Positions 10,204 through 19,298 are shown, counted from the first letter of the stretch. The stretch: 21,668 nt of DNA from Oppiella nova (GCA_905397405.1 CAJPVJ010000664.1:1-21668); one strand, 5' to 3'. The notes: generated by a model from the letters alone, not told the origin. Program-made: numbers and translations.

Positions 10204-10546
10204 TATTAAGTGCATTTATACCTGGCTCAATTGTTTATTATTGTGAAATCTTGATTGTAATTTATCCGATCACTAGATACCATGAGATGAGACAAACATT
10301 AAAACAAAAATTTTTGTGTAAATTGTATGCAATTTATATATTCATCAGGGAATATGTGATAATGCTTATAGAAACTACCGGTGCTTTAAAAATTTTTGTT
10401 ATAAGTTTAATTATTTTATTTCACCTGAATGGATTCACCCCGATTATTATAAAAGCATATAAAATAATCTGGATATAAAAGCAATGTCCACGGAATGGAT
10501 GTACCTATCTCATTTGCAGATTTGATGGATAATAGTAATCTATGCC

Positions 10547-10627
10547 AATAGCGTGTTTGGGTGTGGAATGAGCTAGATCATGATTGTATTTTAAAGCCAT
10601 GTCACTCTCTAACATGCTACCGGTGCT
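10547..10627 (+). ncRNA. Hairpin 3
   Basis: Unit 2 counterpart of hairpin 1. Core arms are 10553-10570 (GTGTTTGGGTGTGGAATG) and 10598-10615 (CATGTCACTCTCTAACAT). It has one extra mismatch in the arm compared with hairpin 1 (GGAATG for GGCATG). Confidence 0.33.
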
Positions 10628-10664
10628 AGTTATATGACACTTCTGTATTTGATGAATAAAACTT

Positions 10665-10681
10665 TAAATAAAACTAATATT
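10665..10681 (+). repeat. Left target-site duplication of the Penelope-like insertion
   Basis: The 17-base TAAATAAAACTAATATT is repeated exactly at 11135-11151. Bases just outside differ (T against C on the left, A against G on the right), so the repeat is exactly 17 long. Confidence 0.75.
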
Positions 10682-11134
10682 ACTTAAGAAGCACCAGAAA
10701 GCAGTCAGAAATCAAAACACAAACATCTCACCGATCGCTGAACACACAGTTAATACTAACCATTCGATTGATTGGACTGACGCTAAGGGTATAAAAACTT
10801 GTTATAAAGAGTTTGACCGAAAGTATTATGAGTCAATTGAAATCAGAAAATCAAATCAAAACGACTTATTAAACAGAAATAGTGGTGAAGCCATTCCTCA
10901 TGTTTGGCATCGATTCTTAAAAAAAAGTTTAATTCATAACAAATACAACAATACCATCGTTGGCGTAGACTTCAGTTTTCAAATGTATTTCATTAGTGAA
11001 ACTCATTCTCATATCTCATACCATCTTAGCCCTGATGATGATCACAGTGTTGACCGAAAACTTTCGGTAAATAACTAAATTTTAGTTTTAAGTCATTTTC
11101 ACTGATACTATCAATAAATATTGAAAAATTAATC
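10682..11134 (+). mobile_element. 5'-truncated Penelope-like element insertion
   Basis: 453 bp bounded by a perfect 17-bp direct repeat. The paralogous site in unit 1 (7782-7801) reads straight through, with CTTTAAAATTGAACAAACAT followed by the same right flank TGTTATAC, so it is a natural unfilled site. The insert begins inside a coding region and ends in a short 3' UTR with AATAAA near 11113, as expected for a retroelement copied from its 3' end and truncated at the 5' end. Confidence 0.75.
10683..11078 (+). pseudogene. C-terminal fragment of Penelope-type ORF (GIY-YIG endonuclease end)
   Basis: An uninterrupted frame of 131 codons without a start ATG, ending in TAA. The features are KKHQKAVRNQN, then IAEHT, then NHSIDW, then a Tyr-Tyr-Glu-Ser-Ile-Glu-Ile-Arg block with a candidate catalytic Glu, LNRNSG and a final acidic-His stretch (SPDDDH). 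This order resembles the C-terminal half of the GIY-YIG endonuclease domain in Penelope-like retroelements, which follows the reverse transcriptase. The reverse transcriptase and the GIY-YIG strands themselves are missing. The absence of stops or frameshifts suggests a recent insertion. Assignment to Penelope rather than another GIY-YIG retroelement rests on motif recall. Confidence 0.65.
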
Positions 11135-11151
11135 TAAATAAAACTAATATT
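11135..11151 (+). repeat. Right target-site duplication
   Basis: Exact copy of 10665-10681; unit 2 homology to unit 1 resumes immediately after it. Confidence 0.75.
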
Positions 11152-11329
11152 GTTATACATTACATTAATTTAGTTTTTATTTATGATTACAATAAATTAT
11201 GTAATAATAATAATGTTTAAGTATTATTGAATGTTAAGATTTATATTAATAATTAAACTAAATGTTAGACCAATTAAAAGTTTATTAAAAATCTTAATTA
11301 AAACTAAAAACTAACAAATTATTAGCATA

Positions 11330-11690
11330 TACTGCAACACCTGTGCTAACTATACTGTACTCTATTACTAAACAACACTTTCTTATGAGTAGTAAACTTA
11401 TTATAAAATCACAACAAATATAAATAAATATTTTATTAATTATCTTATAATAAGCTATTATTCCATTTAAGATAAAACAAACAATACTGTGCTTGGTCAG
11501 TTATGTATGTCGCTGAATCAATCAACTCAATTAAACAAATCAGTGGTAAGGGTGGACATGTGGATCCCAATCAACCACCTGTGCTAAAACACGTGTTAGA
11601 GAATGACATGATAGTCATATATACACACAATTTAAAAACAATGACTAAGGACAAGACGATGGACGTTTAAAGGTGTTCAGGGACAAAATA
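11330..11690 (+). repeat. Repeat block C with short VLENDM frame
   Basis: Unit 2 counterpart of block B. The frame 11503-11670 (55 residues from MYVAES) parallels the unit 1 frame, with substitutions spread along it, then diverges through small indels. It carries the same GTGTTAGAGAATGACATG core. No domain or signal peptide. Confidence 0.4.
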
Positions 11691-11840
11691 ATTATATTAA
11701 TTGATTATATTTTTTTTAATTGCCTGAATGCCATAAACTATTACACTATTGTATTCAAGACATAAATTGTCAATATAGATAATTGTAAAATGTTGTTTAA
11801 CTATACTAACAAACATATCGGTAAATAATAACCCTTGTAT

Positions 11841-11916
11841 TGACATAGTGTTGGGCAATGGCATGTGCTTGGTTATATTTTTCTGATAAGCCATGTCATT
11901 ATCTAAGACAATGCCT
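11841..11916 (+). ncRNA. Hairpin 4
   Basis: Unit 2 counterpart of hairpin 2. Core arms are 11848-11865 (GTGTTGGGCAATGGCATG) and 11892-11909 (CATGTCATTATCTAAGAC). Sixteen of 18 positions pair if G-U is allowed. Confidence 0.35.
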
Positions 11917-12159
11917 GTGCGAGTAATCGCGTAACTATTTACTGGATTTTTTTTCAATAAATTATTTTATTTAGCATTCATTAAAAAATAGTATAAAATA
12001 TAATTTTAAAAAATAATTTATAAAATAATTTTGTAATTATTTGTTTTCATGGCCTTATAATTGTTAAAAATTTTAATAATAAAAATTACAACAACATTGT
12101 TAAAATTTTTATTAAAAATTATAAATGAAAATTAAGCCTATTTACTAGTTGCTTTATTT

Positions 12160-13220
12160 ATTTATTAGTTGCTTAAAAAATTAATTATTAAGACTTAAAG
12201 TCTGTAAAATATTTAGCAATTACTTCAACACCTGTGATAACTATACCTTTATTACACTAAACAACACTTTCTTATGTGTATTAAAGTTTTCAATAATTAC
12301 ATACAAATAGTACTATACCTACAAAATATTCATTTTATTAAATACACAATACACCATCAGTTTAAAGTATCATAGATTTTTTATACCAGGGTCTACCAAA
12401 TACATAAAGCAAACCAGAGCTGAATTTTAATGGATACCATGAAACATATGATCTCTCGGCTCGGATGTGCCCAAACAAACTACTGGTGCTATCAAGTGGA
12501 AAGGGTGTTAGGGAGTGACATGGTAATCATCACTTTATCACCTAGATCTAATTATTCAAATACACATACAGTATAATGGGTGAGTAATAAATGCTCTGTA
12601 CAATTTAATAAAATTAATTGTGAATTTATTTACAGTATAATAGGCTATTAATAACAATCACCAAGGTCAACATTAGACTTATATGCTCCAGAATAATGAG
12701 TAGCAATAAATACAAATATTAATGCTATTCACGCGACAATGGACTCCATAATTATTAACATTAAATTGATGGATATAAAACTCATAATCTATACAAAATG
12801 CAAGCATAATATAAATTTTTATAAAAATATTACGAATATATACATAGTATCGAGGCAATACACATAGCACTTAACTCTAAAATATTGCTTGATATACTTA
12901 AGGGAGTATGCAAACACCCGGTTAAATAGGCGTACCTGAATTGACAGGGTGTTGGCCATTGATATGAGCAATGTTACATTTGTCTGATAAGCCATGTCGT
13001 TAACTAATACACTGCCGGTGCCGGTAATCCCATAACTATTTGCTGGATGTGTTTTGTTATATACAGTAGTACAATATATGATGTATTTAAACTTTTAAGA
13101 ATTTAATTAAATAATTGTTGCTATTTGTAATTTTTTATGCTTTTGATTTGTGTGAATCACATAATAAATTGTTTTGACAATGATGAATATTGTATCTTTT
13201 TAAGTCTTTTATATTAAATA
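12160..13220 (+). repeat. Third, partial repeat tract
   Basis: This tract has the AACACCTGTGATAAC and CACTTTCTTATGTGTA blocks (12229 on), a core GTGTTAGGGAGTGACATGG (about 12507), a hairpin (12943-13025), and a tail block near 13130-13220 that resembles 8820-8910. There is no copy of the secreted-protein gene. A short frame from 12431 (MDTMKH...) again places VLGSDM at the core. It looks like an older, more decayed partial duplicate. Confidence 0.5.
12943..13025 (+). ncRNA. Hairpin 5
   Basis: Core arms 12949-12966 (GTGTTGGCCATTGATATG) and 12993-13010 (CATGTCGTTAACTAATAC). About 15 of 18 positions pair with G-U allowed. The arms are the most diverged of the family. Followed by GCCGGTGCCGG. 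Confidence 0.33.
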
Positions 13221-13263
13221 TGTGTTATGAATGGCATGATCTAGCGGGGGTATTTTCGGGTTT

Positions 13264-13401
13264 CTCATGAGATGAGTGTATAAATAGCAGTAACTTATTA
13301 TTAACTTTTGTGTCAGTGTTGAGGTATATATCAACTGAGTTAATATCAGATGAGGCATATGTGACAGATTTGTTTGACATGATTAACTTTATATTATCTA
13401 A
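13264..13401 (-). pseudogene. Fragment of the orphan family found at 19.8-20.4 kb
   Basis: The minus-strand translation has the block MSNKSVTYASSDINSVDIYL followed by NNKLLLFIHSSHE. It matches the minus-strand gene at 19795-20412, which has KSVTYASSNINSVDIFL and GKLVLFIHAS. The match covers only about 46 residues, with unrelated sequence on either side. It lies in a longer open frame (13225-13479), but the ends show no family resemblance, so I read it as a relic. Confidence 0.6.
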
Positions 13402-13788
13402 GAAGGAATGTTCCTTATCAAAAGTAAAATTTATCATTTCTGTAGATATTATAGAATTCTGTATCATAATTAGATTCAACTTCAGTAAAAACTAAATTCC
13501 ACTTGAGTCATATAACATAAAAATAATTATAATTAGTTTTAATTAATTAGCAAGCATCTCTATGTATATGTATTAAAGTATAGTATTATTTGTATAAAAA
13601 AAACTTTCAGGGTCATGCAATTGGTTGGTACCTAGTAATTTTTACTTTGATATGAAAGTCAATTCAATGCTGAGTCCTAAAATGTAATTTATATTGTCCT
13701 GCAGATACGGGTTCGGTCTCATTGACCGCTTTTATAGAGACATTTTTTATGTAAAATGTCAACTTTTGGTATTACAAATCATATTAAT

Positions 13789-13874
13789 TACCAAGTACTT
13801 TTTGCGTAACAATTCGTATGTACTTAAAAATTATTTAATCTGCAGAAGAATTGTTTCGCAAAAAGTACTTGGTA
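13789..13874. repeat. Near-perfect short hairpin (27-bp arms)
   Basis: Left arm 13789-13815 and right arm 13848-13874 are reverse complements with one mismatch: ACCAAGTACTTTTTGCG on the left, CGCAAAAAGTACTTGGT on the right. The loop is 32 nt, for a total of 86 nt. A smaller perfect 10-bp hairpin (CTGTTTACTT with AAGTAAACAG) lies at 13907-13942. No gene is supported here. Confidence 0.6.
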
Positions 13875-13879
13875 CAATA

Positions 13880-14234
13880 TTTTAATTAATTTATAACATA
13901 TGGGAACTGTTTACTTATATTGCATTATTTTTAAGTAAACAGATAAATAATTTATTATTATTATTAAATTTATACCATATAGCTAGTAATTGTTATTGAA
14001 TACTTAATATTACATTTCATTAATATTATGTTGGAATGTTTTTTTATTTTAATGTTAACAAAATATTATTATAAACTTGGAAATAATAATAAAAACAACC
14101 TTAATTCAGTACATATAATTAATTATTAATAAACTCAGAAAATGTTTGCAATATTGCATCAATTTTCGATTATATATTATACATGTATTACAGAGTATGA
14201 TAACATTTTAGGTGTGGTGTTCAAAAGTATAGTT
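13880..14234. other. AT-rich spacer before the channel pseudogenes
   Basis: Apart from the small hairpin at 13907-13942 I see no gene, repeat or signal. It is very AT-rich. Confidence 0.4.
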
Positions 14235-14361
14235 GAGAAACATACAAAACAGTAATTCGTCCAGCATACAAAAAAGTTTTTGAAATTTGTTTTTAATATG
14301 GATTCATTTATAAAATATTATTTTAATTATAAACTATTATTTAAGTTATTAATGATAACAG
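14235..14361 (+). repeat. Inverted repeat, left arm (127 bp)
   Basis: Perfect reverse complement of 14747-14873 by letter-by-letter comparison. It contains the ATG (14298) and the first transmembrane part of the DEG/ENaC pseudogene, so the right arm is an inverted copy of that gene's own 5' end. Confidence 0.85.
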
Positions 14362-14618
14362 GGTTTGTGTACCAAATATATGACAAAATAATCAATTATT
14401 ACAGTACGAAGTGAACACTGACTTGAAGTTTGACCGCAATTCTCGTGATTATAATCTAAACCTTTCGGTCACTGTTTGCGTGAATAAAGAATAATCTGTT
14501 TATAAAAATAAAACAATTCACGAATACTTTGAATATATTGGCATGAATTGCGAAATGGGTACACAAAACTGTTTGCAAATAGCACCAGTATATTTGAGAC
14601 ATAAGTACCGTTCAGGCA

Positions 14619-14745
14619 TATGTTTCTCGTTTTTAAATGATTATAATAATAAAACTGATTTTTTAATTATGTCGTCCGATGTGGTGACCATATTGTTGAA
14701 TAATATGTATGGCGTAACGGTTGGGCTACATTTACCATTCAGTCC
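14619..14745 (+). repeat. Direct repeat copy 1 (127 bp)
   Basis: Identical to 14864-14990. It encodes part of the channel extracellular domain (CFSFLNDYNN to HLPFSP). Confidence 0.85.
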
Positions 14746-14746
14746 A

Positions 14747-14873
14747 CTGTTATCATTAATAACTTAAATAATAGTTTATAATTAAAATAATATTTTATAA
14801 ATGAATCCATATTAAAAACAAATTTCAAAAACTTTTTTGTATGCTGGACGAATTACTGTTTTGTATGTTTCTC
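14747..14873 (-). repeat. Inverted repeat, right arm (127 bp)
   Basis: Reverse complement of 14235-14361, without a mismatch. It begins one base after direct repeat copy 1 and overlaps direct repeat copy 2 by ten bases (TATGTTTCTC). Confidence 0.85.
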
Positions 14874-14990
14874 GTTTTTAAATGATTATAATAATAAAAC
14901 TGATTTTTTAATTATGTCGTCCGATGTGGTGACCATATTGTTGAATAATATGTATGGCGTAACGGTTGGGCTACATTTACCATTCAGTCC
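14864..14990 (+). repeat. Direct repeat copy 2 (127 bp)
   Basis: Identical to 14619-14745, offset 245 bp. The original channel reading frame resumes after it. Confidence 0.85.
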
Positions 14991-15591
14991 CTCACATTTT
15001 ACTAAAATGTCGACATTGGACAAGCATTCTGTCATTTATGGCATTAATATTAAAACAGATTTACAGCTACTGTTGCCCTGACCCTATCGGACAGACTGTT
15101 GCGACTATGAGAGCAATCGTATGGCAAGTGTTGGCCACAAATCCAGAGCCGACTGTATTTTAGAAGTGATGAAACATATTGAGCGTAAAAACTGTGGAAA
15201 CAATCACTTCTGGAGTTTACATACATTTGAAAGTGAAAGTCAATTATTACTTAATAATATTTATACATTCAATGAATGTGTTGTGAACCCGGATTATAAT
15301 TTATTGAATAAATTATGTCAAATTGAATGCAACAAGTTCATCACAATCTTTAGTGTTTCTGTCGTTGAAAATAAAAATAAATATATTTATTATGAATATA
15401 ATATAGAAGTAAATATGATTTGGAATTATATACCGAAAATGGATTTAATTACATATTTGTCATCAATGGGTGGACTGATGGAGATGTGGATGGCATTCAG
15501 TTTCTATACGATTGTCACCGCTATTATGGATACCATAAGATTTATTATTTGGAGATTAAAACGGATTAAGAGATGGAAAATTGATTTTTAA

Positions 15592-16808
15592 AAAGTTAAA
15601 CGTTTGGAAAAATATATTAAATTCATCACGCTTATTATAAGTATAATATTAAAGTCTTACCAGGTTAATTATATTTACCAAGATTATTGCAAAAACAACA
15701 TTAAGTTTACCATTAATGTAATATCAAGTATTAGTTTGCCTAAAATTAATGTATTACTGTGTCCAAAGTTCCTTGATGACAAAGAAATGGCTAAATATTA
15801 TCCAGATTATTTTCAAAATTCATCAAATCGATCTCTTTCATCTAATTTTTATGAAAAATTTAATTATAAAGTATTATCTGAAAATAATATGAGTTTATAT
15901 CGCCGTATACTATATGACTATAAAGCTGTCGATTGCTATTTTATGTTTACCAATGAGTTGCGACTAAAGTGCCCTGATCAGGAAACTCAAATCATATTGG
16001 TTAATGATAGTTCTGAACGACCCTGGTTACAACATCATCATTTTGCAAACATGACCAATGAGTTTATGTGAACATTGAAAACACTACTAATTGATCGCCG
16101 ATTGAAGAGAATTGTGTTGAGGTATAGGAGCCATAGATTTTATAATTTATTGCTCGTTAGATACAGTCGAGTGAAAGGCTTATACAAACATTGATTGAAT
16201 ACAGCGAAACTAATGTCATGTTGAGTACGAAATCGTTGCGACAGATAAATAGGCGTTCCTTTCAGTGTATAGAAAGTGGGCGAACACGGGATGACTACTT
16301 GTTTTATGACATTTATTATGATAAATCAAATTCAGTTCACAATTGTTTAGTGTATGAATTAAATAATACTTTCAATTGTGTGCCACTCCTTGGCCTCAGT
16401 TATGACATTAGTATTGAACGGCATTTAGAATATTCTGGATATAAATTCTGCGCTAATTATACGGATTCTGTGAATCAAACCATTATTAATGAAATACAAA
16501 AGACTTGTAAAAAACTTTATAAACGTTTTTGTGTAAATAATATGATTGAGATTAATGTAGTGCAAGTTAGGTCTAACCTGAATTACACCCAGATCAATTT
16601 AATACCAAATTATTACTTTGAGCCACAAATCACTGAACACTTGGCTATGGATTACAATGACTTATATTATAATATTGGCGGTACCATTAGTATGTGGATT
16701 GGAGTGTCCATGATATCTATTAGTACCATAATTTTATATTTATATTTTCTGCTTAAATTAATATTTAAAAATGTGTGCAAACTTATTAACTATAACAGTA
16801 ATCTATAA
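15592..16808 (+). pseudogene. DEG/ENaC sodium-channel pseudogene 2
   Basis: Starts in frame directly after the stop of pseudogene 1, with no ATG of its own: KVKRLEKYIKF, TM1 (ITLIISIILKSYQVNYIYQD), then SLPKINVLLCPKF at the position of the conserved first extracellular Cys. The frame stops at TGA 16069-16071. The second half (about 16191-16808) is in another frame: RQINRRSFQC, several Cys (NCLVYELNNTFNC, KFC, TCKK, RFC), and a C-terminal YNIGGTISMWIGVSMISIST, which is the Gly-x-Ser-type pre-TM2 and TM2 of the family. It ends at TAA 16806-16808. The linker 16072-16190 has no clean intron. Missing start, frameshift and stop make this a decayed tandem paralogue of its neighbour, though an unrecognised intron cannot be excluded. 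Confidence 0.65.
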
Positions 16809-17500
16809 ATCAAATATCATGCAAATTGATATGTATCTGAGTTAAACAAATAATCAAAACATCAATAATTAAAAAATAAATTCTAATCCAAGGATTATAG
16901 CAATTTCAGTCCTTCATATAAACTTTTTATATAATATATAATTTATAATATAAATAAATCTAGTAACTTAACAAATGAAATTTGTTCTAATATCTATAAT
17001 ATTAATTAATAAAATTACTGACTTTTGCTACAAATTATAAATAAGTATTTTAAATAATGTTTCATTATTCATACAATTATGAATAGGTGTTGAATGCATG
17101 GACTTTGAATGTAAATCTCATGTATTTTTTCCATTCAAGGCTTTCCCAAAAAAAACAAAACCCCTCCCGAAAGTGATATATTTTTAAAAAGCCTTTAAAT
17201 ATCATAAACACATCGAAGTATTTTTTAAATAACTCAATCTTTAGATTTATTAAATTGGTGCAAGTAACACATTTATAAGAATACAAAAGTTATTATATAT
17301 TTTTTACTAATTTAAAAGTATTTAATTGTTTTATTTTGAATACATTGATTAATTAATAAATTAAAATTTTAAGATAATATTTTATTTATACATCTATAAA
17401 TATTCACTTTATCTTAAATTATACTTTTTATTATTGGTAAAATATTTGTTGTTACTTGTTTAAATGAATTTTAATGTGACTTCTGGAAAGTTGATGACTT
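16809..17500. other. AT-rich intergenic between channel pseudogene and receptor
   Basis: A minus-strand frame of 69 codons (17077-17286) has no paralogue or domain and is probably chance. A tract AAAACAAAACCCCTCCCGAA near 17155 resembles an arm of the inverted repeat at 4591-4907. Nothing else is visible. Confidence 0.4.
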
Positions 17501-18758
17501 TTAAACTTTACCCATTTGTGTGAGTATTACGATGTAGTTGAGGAGAAAACAAAATATCTAAACAAGTTAAATTTCATAAATATTTTTAAAATGTAGAAAA
17601 TTTTTATTATGAAATAAATAAATAGGCAAACTTGTATAAATATAATTTATGTTATATAAATAGTTACTTACAGCGAGTAATGTACTCATGTTATAATGAA
17701 TGAATCCACCGATTGTGAACCCTATATAAGTGCCAATTGACTGAGCCTTAAGGCACCTGTAGTTGCGGTAATTATTATCAGACATATTGTGAAGGGTAAC
17801 ATCCATTTTATCCAATTGTCTGAAAAATGTCTGAACAGATGTCTGTGCCATCCCATGGATCATACAGTGGCTAATTAATCTAACGCAAGGGTAGACTATA
17901 GTAGATATTAGAGCCAGGTCAACTCCCTGTTTCCTAACGTTTGCCATATATATGAATAACATTATATCCAATATATTTGTGATGCCCTCGATCAGATATA
18001 TTGTGTATATCCAAAGTGATCCATCTAAATCGTGGACAATGTCTCGAACGTTATTAAATGAAGTTCTTATTATATTCATGTCGGCATGATCCCGGTGTTT
18101 ATTTGCTTGTTTAATTCTGTGAGTAAGTCTTTCCATGTATTCACTTACTGATAATGTAATGGCTATACATAATGACAATATTTATTTTTTACAATAGATA
18201 TTACTAGTAAAAATACTAACCATATAAAATGAAATGAACTGTGGAATACGCTACATAAAAATACACAGCTACAATATAGCCAGTTATAATTCTAATATCA
18301 CCAATATTAAATTTAGCGAGTTGGCTTATAAATACACTTAGCCCACATAAAACTATAGCAAACTGTACCCACATAATACCAATACTCTTAGCCTTACATA
18401 TACCTCCTAATTTAATCAATATATTAATATAATGATGACCAGCTAATAATAAGCAAGCAAGATTTATTAAGATTTTAAAATTGGCAAACCAAACGAGACC
18501 ACGCTCAATTAAGTACACAATAGGGAATTCATGTTTAGTGACAAACATATTGTAACTTGACAGGGCGACTTTTACTGACATATATACCAATATTATGGTT
18601 ACAGCCGTTAACCATACATTTCCGATCCATTTCCACCATTTGTTATATGATATGTGACCCTCTTTTGTGATACATATGCCACCAAATGTGACACCAAAAC
18701 AGCGATAAATCCAAACGAATATTCTTATGAATAGTACGGATGTATAGGTTTTACTCAT
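17501..18758 (-). CDS. Gustatory-receptor-like seven-helix protein
   Basis: Three minus-strand exons read by eye: 18758-18221, 18162-17672 and 17557-17501. The first intron is phase 1 (donor GTTAGT) and the second phase 0 (donor GTAAGT), giving 361 residues without a stop. The start is the first in-frame ATG (MSKTYTSV). The frame is open further upstream but without an ATG, so an extra 5' exon is possible. Hydrophobic segments lie near residues 47-65, 86-106, 127-147, 160-178, 228-250, 262-282 and 327-357. The C-terminus holds the diagnostic receptor features: TIGGFIHYNMSTLLA before the last intron, then NYIVILTQ in the tiny last exon. This is the family's T-Y-5x-Q-F signature, with Asn for Thr and Met for Phe. 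Insect and mite gustatory receptors have this length, topology and small terminal exon. Predicted role: plasma-membrane ligand-gated chemoreceptor; the ligand is unknown. Confidence 0.78.
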
Positions 18759-18769
18759 ATTCGGACACA

Positions 18770-19230
18770 AAACTAGATTCTTGAATATGATTGTGAGTAG
18801 AAATAATATTCTCAATATTTTATATACAATGTGTTATTTGTATAGTAAAAACTAATTTTATATATGAATAGGATTTTATTTGTTTTCTCGAAAATATTTG
18901 TTTTATTTTATGTTTATATTATATAGATTAAAAATTGATTTTTATGTATGAAATATAAAATAATATTTTTATAATTGAATTCTGTAGTAAAATATAAATA
19001 CATAAAGTAACAAGTATACTATGTTTTAAATTAAATTGTTATTGATTATTTGATACATATTTATAATATTATAAAACACCGTAATAATTTTCTTTTGAGT
19101 CTAAAAATATTTTTATTTTACTTCTTAGCCTTTATTTTGAGTTTAATTATCTAAGTGCTTTCATTTTAATAAGTAATATGACTAAGATTATATAATTTTT
19201 ACATAAATCAGCAACTTATTTGATGATAAA
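18770..19230. repeat. Receptor 5' flank, copy 1 of a direct repeat
   Basis: Sequence just upstream of the receptor matches 20590-21030 in the same orientation. Landmarks are AATATTTTATAT, ATAGTAAAAACTAATTTTAT, ATATTTTTATTTTACTTCTT and GTTTAATTATC. Identity is moderate, with small indels. It probably contains the receptor promoter. Confidence 0.6.
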
Positions 19231-19298
19231 CTAATTAAATTAACTATAATACATTTCAATAACTTAACATATTATGCATTGTGAGAGAATCAGAAATC

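Larger units (their letters stand above)
9180..12170 (+). repeat. Tandem segmental duplication, unit 2
   Basis: Same order as unit 1. Similarity is strongest in the promoter, both exons, the 3' UTR and the hairpin and core blocks. It lacks the 790-bp segment of unit 1 and carries the Penelope-like insertion at 10682-11134. Boundaries are approximate. Confidence 0.7.
14298..15591 (+). pseudogene. DEG/ENaC sodium-channel pseudogene 1
   Basis: Collinear pieces of a DEG/ENaC (amiloride-sensitive channel) subunit. From ATG 14298: a short cytoplasmic start and TM1 (FKLLMITGFVYQIYDKIINY). After a frameshift near 14411: an extracellular start with LSVTVCVNK, matching the usual P-A-V-T-x-C region. 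Then the Cys-containing domain from 14543, PYRTDCCDYESN at about 15082, several spaced Cys, and the pre-TM2/TM2 block YLSSMGGLMEMWMAFSFY near 15450-15510, ending at TAA 15589-15591. Lesions: a frameshift with TGA at 14412, TAA at 14492, a 245-bp insertion 14746-14990, and TGA at 15079 just before PYRTDC. Without the insertion the frame would run straight from 14745 to 14991. It resembles arthropod pickpocket-like channels. As it stands it cannot encode a full channel. Confidence 0.75.

Noticed and set aside
10251-10478. 75-codon plus-strand frame downstream of secreted gene copy 2
   Set aside because: The corresponding DNA in unit 1 is not open in the same frame, so no protein-level constraint is seen.
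11697-11957. 86-codon minus-strand frame
   Set aside because: Unit 1 counterpart carries a stop in the same frame; it overlaps hairpin 4 and is better explained as repeat sequence.
12679-12870. 63-codon minus-strand frame
   Set aside because: No homologue among the other repeat copies and no domain; probably chance.
6727-13025. Repeat array considered as CRISPR or satellite
   Set aside because: Repeats are irregularly spaced, differ in length and orientation, and sit in a eukaryotic, intron-containing region; there are no regular spacers.
13694-13885. 63-codon plus-strand frame considered as a channel fragment
   Set aside because: No DEG/ENaC motif is visible and the frame runs through the 27-bp hairpin.
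17077-17286. 69-codon minus-strand frame
   Set aside because: No similarity to receptor or other families here; composition is that of AT-rich noncoding DNA.
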